In this document: one piece after another, positions 49,916 through 58,464 of the stretch
Numbering within the stretch: the stretch's first letter is position 1
Layout of the letters: every line of letters begins with the position of its first letter
Assembly (NCBI RefSeq): GCF_029892105.1
Contig: NZ_JARZAJ010000024.1
Span: 1-64,000 of the forward strand
DNA length: 64,000 nt
Source: Kitasatospora sp. GP82
GTDB lineage: Bacteria; Actinomycetota; Actinomycetes; Streptomycetales; Streptomycetaceae
Direction: 5' to 3'
Notes under the pieces: generated by a model
What the model was told of the DNA's origin: nothing
Seen by the model: only the letters and a program-made list of their open reading frames with translations
Database searches by the model: none
Made by a program: the position numbers and the translations under genes

Positions 49916-50743
49916 TCACGCCTCCCCCTCCGGGTGGACGGCGCGGATGTGGGCGGGCGGGGTCGCCGTGAGGAGGTGGCGCAGGAGGGCGTCGGAGTGG
50001 GGTGCGGGGACCTTCAGCAGGGTGGTGCCGTCGGGTCGCGGCTCGCGCTGCGGCGCACCGGGGAGCCGGTCAGGGAGCCGGCCGTCCACCTCGATGCGCA
50101 CCAGTCGCTGCCCCGACGGCCCGTCCGGTACGGCGTCCACCGCCCGTAGCGAGCCGTCCTGGACGAGGTACGCGGCGGTGATGAGCCCGGCCAGCCGGTT
50201 GGGGTCGTGGTCGACGAAGAGGACCCGTCCGCCACGGGCGGCCCGGTCGGCGGCCACCTCGTCGAGCAGGCTGCGGGCCGCCTGGTCGAGCCCGGTCCAG
50301 GCTTCGTCCAGCAGCAGGAGCTCGGCGTCGGCGAGCAGTGCCTGGATGACGGCGACCTTCTGGCAGGTGCCCTTGGAGAGGCGGCTCAGCGGGGTTCCGG
50401 CCCGGTCGGCGATGCCGAAGCGGTCCAGCCAGTGCGCGGCCCGGCGGTCCGCCTCCGCGGCCGACAGGCCGTGCACCCGCCCGAGGTGGTGCAGGTAGGT
50501 CCGGGCGTCGAAGGGCAGTGCGGGCGGGAAGCGTTCGGGCACGTACGCCCTGCGGCCGGGGCCGTCGATGCTGCCGGTGCTGGGCGGCTCGACCCCGGCG
50601 ATCAGCTTGAGCAGCGTGGACTTGCCGCTGCCGTTGGCCCCTTCGATCCGTACGAGTTCGCCGGGCCCGACCGCGAGCGTGGCCTCCTTCAGGATCCACG
50701 GGCCGCGCCGGCCGTACCGCTTGCCCACCCGACTCAGCCTCAC
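49916..50743 (-). CDS. ABC transporter ATP-binding protein
   Basis: 275 residues. Walker A GANGSGKST, signature LSRLSKGTCQKVAVIQALL (LSKGT in place of LSGGQ, common in exporters), Walker B ELLLLDEAWTGLD and the H-loop VDHDPN. A C-terminal extension of about 65 residues may be a regulatory beta domain. GTG 50743 has GGGGAGG five bases upstream. The upstream frame is open but is a shadow. Pairs with the membrane protein gene that follows. Confidence 0.9.
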   Translation of the reverse strand: MRLSRVGKRYGRRGPWILKEATLAVGPGELVRIEGANGSGKSTLLKLIAGVEPPSTGSIDGPGRRAYVPERFPPALPFDARTYLHHLGRVHGLSAAEADRRAAHWLDRFGIADRAGTPLSRLSKGTCQKVAVIQALLADAELLLLDEAWTGLDQAARSLLDEVAADRAARGGRVLFVDHDPNRLAGLITAAYLVQDGSLRAVDAVPDGPSGQRLVRIEVDGRLPDRLPGAPQREPRPDGTTLLKVPAPHSDALLRHLLTATPPAHIRAVHPEGEA

Positions 50744-50816
50744 CGGCGCCTCCCCGAAACCGCTCCGCCCTTCCCTCGCAGGGTAGTTCGCGCCCTCTGC
50801 GGATCCGTACCGGGCA

Positions 50817-50847
50817 TTGGTCTTTCGGAAGTGATGATCCATAGGAT
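50817..50847 (+). promoter_or_regulatory. Putative promoter of the VWA gene
   Basis: TTGGTC (50817-50822) and TAGGAT (50842-50847) with a long 19-bp spacer. The -10 ends eight bases before GTG 50856, so the transcript may be leaderless, although AGGA could also serve as a weak ribosome binding site. Confidence 0.35.
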
Positions 50848-50855
50848 GGCGGCCC

Positions 50856-52172
50856 GTGACGACCATGAGACGACGACGATTGCAGGTCAGGCGGCCGCTG
50901 GGCCTGCTTGCCGCACTGGCGATATCCGCCGGAGCCCTGCTCAGCGGCCTGCCCGCACATGCCGACGAGACCACCCCCGCGAGTTCCGACGCACCGAGGG
51001 TCGACCTCATCCTCGACGTGAGCGGTTCCATGAGGACCGCCGACCTCGACGGCAAGAGCCGGATCTCGGTTGCCCAGCAGTCCATCGACGAGGTGATCGA
51101 CGCCCTGCCGTCCGAGACCGACTTCGGTATCCGGACGCTCGGCGCGACCTACCCGGGCAACGACAAGAGCATCGGCTGCAAGGACACCCAGCAGCTCTTC
51201 CCGATCGGCAAGACCAACAAGGTCGAGGCCAAGACGGCCGTGGCCACCCTGCGCCCGACCGGCTGGACCCCGATCGGCCTCGCCCTGCGGGGGGCCGCCC
51301 AGGACCTCGGCACCGGTCAGACCACCCGCCGGGTGGTCCTGATCACCGACGGCGAGGACGACTGCGCCCCGCCCGACCCCTGCGACGTCGCCCGCGAGCT
51401 CGCCGCGCAGGGCACCCATCTGGTGGTGGACACGCTCGGCCTGGCGCACGACGACAAGACCCGCCAGCAGCTGCTCTGCATCGCCAACGCGACGGGCGGC
51501 ACCTACACCGACGTCCGCACCCAGGACCAGCTCACCGGCAAGGTCAATCAGCTGGTCAAGGAGTCCGGGGACACCTACCGGATCACACCCGCCAAGACGA
51601 GCGGCACCGACAAGTGCGAGACCGCACCGGTGCTGAACCCCGGTGTCTACAGCGACCGCGAGAAGTTCGCCGAGCACCGCGTCTACCGGGTACCGGTCAA
51701 GCCGGGGCAGGAGCTGCGGGCCTCGGTCAGCGTCTCGATGGACCGCGCGGTGGCCCGTGACTACGGCGTACTGCTCCAGGCCACCGACCCGACCGGCCAG
51801 GAGCTGGTCCGCGGTACGGATGCGGGCAGCGGCCGTACGGACGTCGCCTCGACCGGCGTGCGCTGGTCCGCGTCCGGTGCCTCGGCCACCCCGGCCAAGG
51901 GCGCCGGTGCCGCCGGTGCCGCCGGTGACCAGGCGGTCTGCCTGGTCGTCAGCAACTCCTTCGCCCCGCAGCCGGGCGTGGCCGCCGACCCCGGACTGCC
52001 GCTGGAGCTGACCGTCGACGTGGCCGCCGCCTCCCCCGCCCCCGACGGCCCGGCCGCCGGGCTCGGCCGGGGCTGGGTGCTGCTGCTGGTGCTCACCGGC
52101 GCCGGGCTGCTGACCGGCCTGGTCTTCGGCTGGGTGGCGCGCTGGCGGATCGCTGTCTGGCGGGAGAACTGA
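50856..52172 (+). CDS. Exported VWA-domain protein with C-terminal membrane helix
   Basis: 438 residues. Signal peptide (RRRRLQVRRPLGLLAALAIS, ending in AHA). A von Willebrand A domain starts about residue 48 with the MIDAS motif DVSGSM, an internal Thr (RPTGWTPIG) and VVLITDGEDDC, so divalent-metal adhesion is likely intact. Four Cys residues in GEDDCAPPDPC, QLLCIAN and CETAP may form disulfides. A C-terminal helix (GWVLLLVLTGAGLLTGLVFG) and short basic tail anchor it. The stop overlaps the next ATG (TGATG), implying co-translation. Likely a cell-surface ligand-binding or sensor partner of the downstream protein. Confidence 0.85.
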   Translation: MTTMRRRRLQVRRPLGLLAALAISAGALLSGLPAHADETTPASSDAPRVDLILDVSGSMRTADLDGKSRISVAQQSIDEVIDALPSETDFGIRTLGATYPGNDKSIGCKDTQQLFPIGKTNKVEAKTAVATLRPTGWTPIGLALRGAAQDLGTGQTTRRVVLITDGEDDCAPPDPCDVARELAAQGTHLVVDTLGLAHDDKTRQQLLCIANATGGTYTDVRTQDQLTGKVNQLVKESGDTYRITPAKTSGTDKCETAPVLNPGVYSDREKFAEHRVYRVPVKPGQELRASVSVSMDRAVARDYGVLLQATDPTGQELVRGTDAGSGRTDVASTGVRWSASGASATPAKGAGAAGAAGDQAVCLVVSNSFAPQPGVAADPGLPLELTVDVAAASPAPDGPAAGLGRGWVLLLVLTGAGLLTGLVFGWVARWRIAVWREN

Positions 52173-53062
52173 TGATGCGTACGGCAATCCGCTTCACCGC
52201 AGGCGCTCTGCTCGCACTCGGGCTGCTGCCCGCGCTGGCCCCGGCCGCCTCGGCGGCCTCCCCCTCGCCGAGCCCGTCCGGCAAGGGACTGGCCCCGGCG
52301 ACCACGGCAGGCACCTCCTTCCTGACCGCGACCACGCTCGCAGCAGGCCAGGAAGCCTCGGTGGCCGCCTCCACCGGCGACTACCTCTACTGGGCGTTCC
52401 CCGCCTCCGAGGGGCAGACGGACACCGTGCAGGTGACCGTCACCCTGCCGCCGGCCGCCGAGCGGCACGCGCCGCAGACCTGGACGGTGGAGCTCTTCGA
52501 CGGCCTCCGCCGCCGCCAGTCCTGCACCGCCGGGCCGCAGAACGCGACCGCCGCGCCGAACACCGCCTCGGTCTCGATCGGCTGCACGCTCCGGCAGATC
52601 CGCTCCTGGGCCGAGCCGTGGTCCGGTGATCCGCTGCCGGGCACCTACTACGTCCGCCTTACCACCACCGACGCGGACCAGCAGGATCTGGGCCTGGCCG
52701 CCCAGGTCCAGCTGCACGTCACCGCCAAGGGCGGGCCGAACGACGCCCAGCCCGAGGGCGGCGAGCTGAAGGCCCCGCTGGTGCCGCCGGTCAACGCGGG
52801 CTCCACCGCCGCGCCCGGCGCGAGCGGTGCGTCCGGCGCGCCCACCGCTGCGGCCGGTGCCGGCCCGGGTACCGGTCGGGCCGCCGCGCCCGTCGAGCCG
52901 AAGACGCACTGGTACTCGGACCTGTTCTCGGGCTGGAACACCCGCTGGTTCTGGACCCTCGGCGGTGGCGCACTGGCCGCCCTCGCCGGTGTCGGCGGCT
53001 ACACCCTCACCCGCCACCCGCACGGCCGACGGCCCACCCCGCACCCGGGGTCGCACCACTAG
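52172..53062 (+). CDS. Exported membrane-anchored protein coupled to the VWA protein
   Basis: 296 residues, no assigned function. Signal peptide (RFTAGALLALGLLPALAPAA), a beta-rich ectodomain (VQVTVTLPPAAERHAPQTWTV, TYYVRLTTTDADQQDLG), an Ala/Gly-rich linker (residues about 210-240), and a C-terminal helix (WFWTLGGGALAALAGVGGYT) with a His/Arg-rich cytoplasmic tail. ATG 52172 overlaps the VWA stop, with GGGAG five bases upstream; a second ATG directly follows. The two form one transcription unit closed by a strong hairpin. Confidence 0.8.
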   Translation: MMRTAIRFTAGALLALGLLPALAPAASAASPSPSPSGKGLAPATTAGTSFLTATTLAAGQEASVAASTGDYLYWAFPASEGQTDTVQVTVTLPPAAERHAPQTWTVELFDGLRRRQSCTAGPQNATAAPNTASVSIGCTLRQIRSWAEPWSGDPLPGTYYVRLTTTDADQQDLGLAAQVQLHVTAKGGPNDAQPEGGELKAPLVPPVNAGSTAAPGASGASGAPTAAAGAGPGTGRAAAPVEPKTHWYSDLFSGWNTRWFWTLGGGALAALAGVGGYTLTRHPHGRRPTPHPGSHH

Positions 53063-53080
53063 CCCCGGTCCGGCCTCGCC

Positions 53081-53114
53081 CGGGCCCGGAACCGCAACGG
53101 CGGTTCCGGGCCCG
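53081..53114 (+). terminator. Terminator of the VWA operon
   Basis: A perfect 15-bp stem (53081-53095 with 53100-53114, loop AACG) begins 18 bases after the stop. Confidence 0.85.
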
Positions 53115-53479
53115 CTGTGCTCAGTACCACTGCGCGGCAACGGATTACGACGCATGGCCGAAACCACTGCCTCCGCTTGGCCGCGTCTCATCCATGGATT
53201 GACGGATCATCATCCAATCCGATTGCCTATGCGACGGCCTCGCTCGCGTCAGAGCCGATCATGCCGACAACCGTACCGGCAGCCGGACCGCCAAGCGCCA
53301 GTGCTGCGGCCGGTCCAGGGTGTTCACGGGGGCCTCCCGCCGACGGAAGGCCCCACCTGACGTTCGTCACACTCCGTGCCCTGCAGGGCAGTTACTCAGG
53401 CTGGACTCCCGGAGTGCGGCGGTCGGTGACGGTTCTTGGCCGCCACGGTACGACGGCGTCATGCGGTACGCACATGGGG
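53115..53479. other. Non-coding region next to the integrase relic
   Basis: About 365 bp of lower-GC sequence for this genome with no supportable gene. It contains ATGGATTGACGGATCATCA and scattered short repeats. It may be eroded mobile-element sequence. Confidence 0.4.
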
Positions 53480-53988
53480 GCGGGCTGACGCCCAGCGGAC
53501 CCGCTGCACCCGGCGTACGCGCTGATCCTGGCGCTCGGGCCGCAGCGCGGTGAAGTGCTGGGCCTCACCCGGGACTTGGTCGACCTGGACGCCGAGCTTC
53601 TGACGGTCGAAGCCCAACTGCAACGGATCCGGCGTCAGCTCGTCCACGACGAGACCAAGACCGAGGCGTCCGAAGCCGTCCTCCCGCTGCCCGGCATCTG
53701 CACCACGGCACTTCGGCTTCGCCGTACGTCCCGGACCGCCGCCAAGCGGGCCGCCGACGAGCTCTGGACGTGCACCCGCGGATCGCGATGCAGATCCTCC
53801 GGCACAGCAGGATCGCCGTCACGATGGAGATCTGCACGCACGTTCCCTCGGAGGCGACCCGCCGCTCGCCGAAGAAGCCCGGGAAGCACATCTCGGGCGA
53901 CTCGGAGCAAGCCCCGGAGCAGCTGCCGTACTTCACTGCCGTACATACGATCAGAGGCCCTCCCGGACAATCCCGGAAGGGCCTCTGA
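53480..53988 (+). pseudogene. Decayed tyrosine-recombinase (integrase) remnant
   Basis: Frame 2 (53498-53766) encodes HPAYALILALGPQRGEVLGL, holding the box I Arg, then TKTEASEAVLPLPGIC with the catalytic-region Lys. The sequence then jumps to frame 1 (about 53765-53988) with VHPRIAMQILRHSRIAVTME followed by ICTHVPSEA. The intervening segment with the HxxR box is deleted, and the Tyr nucleophile expected in YTHV is Cys (ICTHV). There is no N-terminal domain. It is therefore inactive. It sits about eight bases from tRNA-Ala, the sort of place where streptomycete integrative elements insert. Confidence 0.75.
53952..53987 (-). terminator. Terminator hairpin after tRNA-Ala
   Basis: A 10-bp stem (53952-53961 with 53978-53987) extended by four more pairs past one mismatch lies nine bases beyond the tRNA 3' end; it also lies within the end of the integrase remnant. 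Confidence 0.7.
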
Positions 53989-53993
53989 TGTTG

Positions 53994-54069
<76 letters not shown>

Positions 54070-54164
54070 AACGAGAAAGAACTCTAGCACCTTTTGGAGG
54101 GGGCCCGTGACCACCCCCGGGTGCCCCACCGCAGGGCGTTGACCGGTGGCGGGGCGGGGACGGG

Positions 54165-55187
54165 TCATTCGTTGGCGGCCCGGGGGCGGGTGAGGCAGTC
54201 GTCCTCCGACGGAGACGGGGCGGCCTCGGCGTACTGGTCGAAGAGAGGAGTCTTGCGGGGTTCGGCGGCGCGGCCGGAGTCCCAGATTCCCCGGGCGTTG
54301 AGGTCGAGACCGCGGGTGATCCGCGGCGCGACCGGGGCGGTGACGTACGTCGGCAGCGGGACGGGGACCGGCTCCCAGGACTCGGGGCCGGCGGCACCGT
54401 TCTCGCGCATGCCGTCCACCCACTCCTCGTGGTCGGTCGCCTCCACCAGGGCGGCGGCCGAACTCTCGGCAGGTTCGCGGCGGGCTGCGGCGTCAGCGGC
54501 CAGGCGCAGGTGCGGGCGCCCGGGATCGCCGAGGCCGTCACCGGGACGGTCGGCAAGGTGGTCGGCCGCGTGGTCGGCCGAGCCGTCCACGGACAGGTCG
54601 GACGCCCGTTCGGCGGGCCGGTCCTCGACGTCCGCCGAGGCCGGCTCGGAGCGGGGCACCCGGGCCCGCTCGCGCTCGCGGAGGCGTTCGGCGGCCTGGG
54701 CCGCGCGGGCCCGGTCCAGCTTGACCTCGTACCGCTGGCGTTCCAGTCGCCGGAGGTGGCCGATGTAGAGGGTGAGAAGGACCGCCGGGACGGCCGGGAT
54801 CCAGAGGAAGGCCACACCCGCGACCGCAGCGGTCACCGCGCCCGCCGCGAAGGCGAGGAAGAGCGTGGTGACCATCCGCCGCCGCCGCGCCAGCAGTCGG
54901 GCCCGGCGCTCGGGCGCACCCGCATCCTGGCCGGACCCGGCGTCGGACGCCGGAGCGGACGTCGAGGTCGAGGTCGAGGTCGAGGTCGAGTTGTCGTCAT
55001 CGTCACCGAGGGACCGGGCCACCCGCCGCTCCAGAGCCGATCGGCCGGCCAGCAGGCGGATCGCGGTACTGAAGCGTTCCGTCGGACGCGCCTCGTTGAG
55101 CTCGTCCTGCCTGCGGAGCCACATCGGCACCAGATAGGCAGCCCAGGCCCCTACGATGACTGCGTAGATAAGGCCGCTGCTGCTCAC
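54165..55187 (-). CDS. sepX: Divisome membrane protein SepX/GlpR
   Basis: 340 residues. Starts SSSGLIYAVIVGAWAAYLVP, a first helix, then MWLRRQDELNEARPTERFS, the signature of this actinobacterial family; a second double helix lies near residues 105-140 (LFLAFAAGAVTAAVAGVAFL), followed by a charged coil and a long disordered C-terminus. A six-unit Thr-Ser run sits near residue 66. In Corynebacterium the homologue (GlpR) is the membrane receptor of gephyrin-like Glp at the division site, and in Streptomyces SepX supports septation. Here it lies after rimJ, mogA, moaC and glp, consistent with that partnership. GTG 55187; the ribosome site is weak. Confidence 0.85.
   Translation of the reverse strand: MSSSGLIYAVIVGAWAAYLVPMWLRRQDELNEARPTERFSTAIRLLAGRSALERRVARSLGDDDDNSTSTSTSTSTSAPASDAGSGQDAGAPERRARLLARRRRMVTTLFLAFAAGAVTAAVAGVAFLWIPAVPAVLLTLYIGHLRRLERQRYEVKLDRARAAQAAERLRERERARVPRSEPASADVEDRPAERASDLSVDGSADHAADHLADRPGDGLGDPGRPHLRLAADAAARREPAESSAAALVEATDHEEWVDGMRENGAAGPESWEPVPVPLPTYVTAPVAPRITRGLDLNARGIWDSGRAAEPRKTPLFDQYAEAAPSPSEDDCLTRPRAANE
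54961..54990. repeat. Hexanucleotide repeat GTCGAG x5
   Basis: Five exact copies of GTCGAG within sepX encode the Ser-Thr run. A slippage-prone, in-frame tract. Confidence 0.85.
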
Positions 55188-55312
55188 CTTTCACACGGTA
55201 CGGGCGCAGGGGAAGGCCCGGCAGCAATTTGGCACGGCGTGTCGTGCGATCAAGCTGATTCTCCGACTATTTGCCGGTATTTGTGACCACTCACGGGGGC
55301 GGCGATGCCATA

Positions 55313-55341
55313 TTGATATCTATATTCGAACATATATTCAA
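55313..55341 (-). promoter_or_regulatory. AT-rich promoter region of sepX
   Basis: The stretch 55309-55345 is nearly all A/T, exceptional in this genome. On the minus strand TTGAAT (55336-55341), 17 bp and TATCAA (55313-55318) form a plausible promoter for sepX. The -35 overlaps the end of the acetyltransferase gene. Confidence 0.45.
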
Positions 55342-55964
55342 TTACCATAGGGGCCACGCACGCTGATCGCCCGCCAGCGGGCCAGCATCCCTTCCGGCAC
55401 CTCGTCGGCGGTCAGTGCGTAGACCAGGTGATCCCGCCAGTCTCCGTCGATGTGAAGATATCGTGGACGCATTCCTTCGGACCGGAAGCCGAGCTTTTCC
55501 ACCACCCGGCGACTGGGACCGTTCTCGGGCCTGATGCAGACCTCCATCCGGTGCAGACCGAGGACCGCGAAGCAATAGTCCACGGAAAGCGCGACGGCGG
55601 TCGGCATGATGCCCCGCCCGGCCACCGCCTCGTCGATCCAGTAACCGACATTGGCCGAGCACATCGAGCCCCAGGTGATCCCGCCGACCGTGAGCTGTCC
55701 GACCAGCTCGCCCCGGTACAGGACCACGAAGGGCAGCATCCGCCCGGCCGCCGCCTCGCCGCGCAGGTAGCGGACCATCTGCCGGTACGTCGGCCGGGGC
55801 CCGGTGGCACGACCGGGCTGCGCGGGCGGGACGGTCGCCTCCCAGCGGCGCAGCCAGTCCCGGTTGCGTCGGCAGACCTCCTGCCAGGCGTGCTGGTCAC
55901 GGGCCCGGATCGGGCGCAGCGTGACGTCGCCCTCGTGGAGCTCAACCTGCCAGCCGCTGTTCAG
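55338..55964 (-). CDS. rimJ: GNAT acetyltransferase (RimJ/RimL type), apparent CTG start
   Basis: 208 residues, N-acetyltransferase of the ribosomal-protein-acetylating type; the true substrate is unproven. Seen: GDVTLRPIRARDQHAWQEVC at the start, VGYWIDEAVAGRGIMPTAVA (acetyl-CoA loop), GLHRMEVCIRPENGPSRRVV and EKLGFRSEGMRPRYLHIDG. The first ATG in frame (55778) would delete the conserved N-terminal 62 residues. The only way to keep them is CTG 55964: it has GGGAG seven bases upstream, overlaps the mogA stop as CTGA, and an in-frame TGA lies five codons earlier with no ATG, GTG or TTG between. Conserved position between glp and sepX in actinobacteria. Confidence 0.85.
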   Translation of the reverse strand: MNSGWQVELHEGDVTLRPIRARDQHAWQEVCRRNRDWLRRWEATVPPAQPGRATGPRPTYRQMVRYLRGEAAAGRMLPFVVLYRGELVGQLTVGGITWGSMCSANVGYWIDEAVAGRGIMPTAVALSVDYCFAVLGLHRMEVCIRPENGPSRRVVEKLGFRSEGMRPRYLHIDGDWRDHLVYALTADEVPEGMLARWRAISVRGPYGN

Positions 55965-56461
55965 CGCCCGTCTCCCTCACCTGCGGAGGGCCTGGGGTGG
56001 TCACCGCCGCCGAGCTGGTCCACTGCGTGGGCGAGCAACGGTTCCAGTACGGCCAGACCGTCCTTGACGCCTCCGGTGGAGCCGGGCAGGTTGACGATCA
56101 GGGTGCGTCCGGCGAGGCCGGCCAGGCCGCGGGAGAGTGCCGAGGTGGGCACCTTCTCGCGCCCGTACGCGCGGATCGACTCGGCGATGCCGGGGATCTG
56201 GCGGTCGATCACCCGGGCGGTCATCTCGGGGGTGAGGTCCATCGGCGAGATGCCGGTGCCGCCGGTGGTGAGCACAACGTCGTACCCGGCGGCGACGGCC
56301 TCGCGCAGCACTGCCTCGACGGGTTCGCCGTCCGGGACCACGCGCGGTCCTTCCACCTCGAAGCCCATCCGTTGCAGGCCGCCGACCAGTAGCGGGCCGC
56401 CCTTGTCCTCGTACACCCCGGCAGAGGCCCGGTTGGAGACGGTGACGGCGAGCGCCTTCAC
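55961..56461 (-). CDS. mog: Molybdopterin adenylyltransferase MogA
   Basis: Adenylates molybdopterin before molybdenum insertion. 166 residues; MogA/MoaB fold with LTTGGTGISPMDLTPE and NLPGSTGGVKDGL. GTG 56461 overlaps the moaC stop (GTGA). The C-terminal end is Gly/His/Pro-rich. Its stop overlaps the CTG start of rimJ, so moaC-mog-rimJ are tightly coupled. Confidence 0.93.
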   Translation of the reverse strand: MKALAVTVSNRASAGVYEDKGGPLLVGGLQRMGFEVEGPRVVPDGEPVEAVLREAVAAGYDVVLTTGGTGISPMDLTPEMTARVIDRQIPGIAESIRAYGREKVPTSALSRGLAGLAGRTLIVNLPGSTGGVKDGLAVLEPLLAHAVDQLGGGDHPRPSAGEGDGR

Positions 56462-56955
56462 TCGGACACCTCCGGGGCGTTCCAGTCGCCGCTCTTGCCG
56501 CCGGTCTTGGTGAGCACCCGGACGTTCTCGATCACAGCGCCCTTGTCGACGGCCTTCACCATGTCGATCACGGTGAGCCCGGCGACGGCGACCGCGGTGA
56601 GGGCCTCCATCTCGACTCCGGTGCGGTCGGCGGTCTTCACCGTCGCGGTGATCTCCACGGCCTCGTCGGTGACGCTCAGGTCGACCTTGACGCCGGAGAT
56701 GGCGATCGGGTGGCAGAGCGGGACGAGGTCCGGGGTCCGCTTGGCGCCCATGATCCCGGCGATCCGCGCGACGGCGAGGGCATCCCCCTTGGGAACGCCC
56801 TCGCCGCGCAGCAGTTCGACCACCCGCGGTGCCACCCGCACCCGCCCGGCGGCGACCGCCGTCCGTACGGTGGTCTCCTTCTCGGAGACATCGACCATGC
56901 GGGCGGCGCCGGTGTCATCGACGTGCGTGAGACGGTCGCCGGAGGGTGCGGTCAC
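56458..56955 (-). CDS. moaC: Cyclic pyranopterin monophosphate synthase MoaC
   Basis: Completes cyclic pyranopterin formation from GTP with MoaA. 165 residues: RMVDVSEKETTVRTAVAAGR, LVPLCHPIAISGVKVDL (substrate-binding His) and TGVEMEALTAVAVAGLTVID with conserved Glu-Met. GTG 56955 has GGAG seven bases upstream. It lies 89 bp downstream of glp on the same strand. No moaA in view. Confidence 0.94.
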   Translation of the reverse strand: MTAPSGDRLTHVDDTGAARMVDVSEKETTVRTAVAAGRVRVAPRVVELLRGEGVPKGDALAVARIAGIMGAKRTPDLVPLCHPIAISGVKVDLSVTDEAVEITATVKTADRTGVEMEALTAVAVAGLTVIDMVKAVDKGAVIENVRVLTKTGGKSGDWNAPEVSE

Positions 56956-57044
56956 GGGGAAACTCCAGGGGTACGGCCAGGTGGCACGGCATCAACACCG
57001 CGCTGCGGGTACGAATACCGCGCTACCGTACCTCCCCGCCCTGC

Positions 57045-58385
57045 TCAGTCCGTGAGAAGGACCACGTCCACGGCGCTGCCGCCGCTCAGGGAGGTGGTCT
57101 CCTCGGGGACGGCGATCAGGCAGTTCGCCCTGGCGAGCGCACCGACCAGGTGCGATCCCTCGCCGCCGACCGGGCGCACCTCGCCGTCCTGGTACCAGCC
57201 GCGCAGGAACTGCCGCCGCCCTGCCGGGGAACGCAGTTCGACCGGGCAGACGGCCCGGACGACGGGGCGGTGGATGTCGGTGGAGCCGAGCATGGTGCGG
57301 ATCACCGGGCGGACGAACAGCTCGAAGGAGATGTACGAGCTGACGGGGTTCCCCGGCAGTGCCAGCAGCGGCACGCCGGCACCCGAGCCGATCCGGCCGA
57401 AGCCCTGCGGCTTTCCCGGTTGCATCCTCAGCCTGCGGAAGTCGACGCTGCCGTAGCTCTCGGCGCCGTCGCCCGGCTGCAGCGCCTCCTTGACGACGTC
57501 GTACGCGCCGACACTGACGCCACCGCTGGTGACGATCAGGTCGGCGCGCCCCAACTGGTCCTCCAGGACGGCCCGCAGCGTCGCCGGGTCGTCGGGGACG
57601 CCGCCCACGCGGTAGGCGATGGCGCCCGCGTCCCGGGCGGCGGCGGTGAGGGTGAAGCTGTTGGAGTCGGAGATCTGGCCCGGGCCCACCGGCTCGCCGG
57701 GCTGGACCAGTTCGCTGCCGGTGGAGAGCACCACCACGCGGGGCCGTGGCCGGACCCGGACAGTGCCCCGGCCGATGGCGGCCAGCAGGCCGAGCTGGGT
57801 CGGGCCGAGCACCGTACCGGCGGAGAGCACGGCGTCCCCGGTCGCGATGTCGCTGCCCCGGCGGCGGATGTGCGCGCCTTCGCCGACCGGACGGAGCACG
57901 CGCACCTCCTCGTTCCCGACCGGCGCGGACATGCTGTCGGCGGCCCGGCCCGATCCGGTGCCGCCGTCGGTCCACTCGACCGGGGCGACCGCCTCGGCAC
58001 CGGGGGGCATCGGGGCGCCGGTCATGATCCGGGCGGCCTGCCCCGGACCGACCTTGGGCAATTCGCCCGCACCGGCCGCGATGTCGCCGACCACGGTGAG
58101 CACCGAGGGGTACTGCTCGGTGGCGCCGGTGGTGTCGGCGGTGCGCACGGCGTATCCGTCCATCGAGCTGTTGTCGAAGGGCGGCAGGTCGGTGGCGGCG
58201 ACCACGTCCTCGGCGAGCGTGCAGCCCTGGGCGTCCAGCAACTGGAGCTCGATCGGGGGAAGCGGAGCCATCTCGCCGAGGATGTCGGCGAGGTGCTCGT
58301 CGACCGTCCACATCCGGGGCGAGGCCGGGGCCGGTGCCTCTCCGCAGCAGGGGTTGTCGCTGCTACCCACAGTCCCGGCAGTCAT
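57045..58385 (-). CDS. glp: Gephyrin-like MoeA protein (Glp)
   Basis: 446 residues, MoeA/gephyrin E-domain architecture: FDNSSMDGYAVRTADT, RIMTGAPMPPGAEAVAP, VVVLSTGSELVQPGEP, TSGGVSVGAYDVVKEAL and LPGNPVSSYISFELFVRP. MoeA inserts molybdate into adenylylated molybdopterin; in actinobacteria the paralogue next to galU and sepX/glpR (Glp) has been recruited as a cell-division factor binding FtsZ. This gene has the positional marks of Glp but is followed directly by moaC and mog, so it may serve both roles. ATG 58385 is the likely start, with GAGG close upstream. Confidence 0.88.
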   Translation of the reverse strand: MTAGTVGSSDNPCCGEAPAPASPRMWTVDEHLADILGEMAPLPPIELQLLDAQGCTLAEDVVAATDLPPFDNSSMDGYAVRTADTTGATEQYPSVLTVVGDIAAGAGELPKVGPGQAARIMTGAPMPPGAEAVAPVEWTDGGTGSGRAADSMSAPVGNEEVRVLRPVGEGAHIRRRGSDIATGDAVLSAGTVLGPTQLGLLAAIGRGTVRVRPRPRVVVLSTGSELVQPGEPVGPGQISDSNSFTLTAAARDAGAIAYRVGGVPDDPATLRAVLEDQLGRADLIVTSGGVSVGAYDVVKEALQPGDGAESYGSVDFRRLRMQPGKPQGFGRIGSGAGVPLLALPGNPVSSYISFELFVRPVIRTMLGSTDIHRPVVRAVCPVELRSPAGRRQFLRGWYQDGEVRPVGGEGSHLVGALARANCLIAVPEETTSLSGGSAVDVVLLTD

Positions 58386-58464
58386 CGCCTCACGCTCGCC
58401 TTCTTCGCGGAAATCGCGGATCAGTCGCAGATCATTCGCAGACCGGATGCTGACCGCTGGTGGA

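Noticed and set aside
55338..55778. Acetyltransferase starting at ATG 55778
   Set aside because: It would lose the conserved N-terminal strand and helix; the CTG at 55964 has a ribosome site and coupling overlap.
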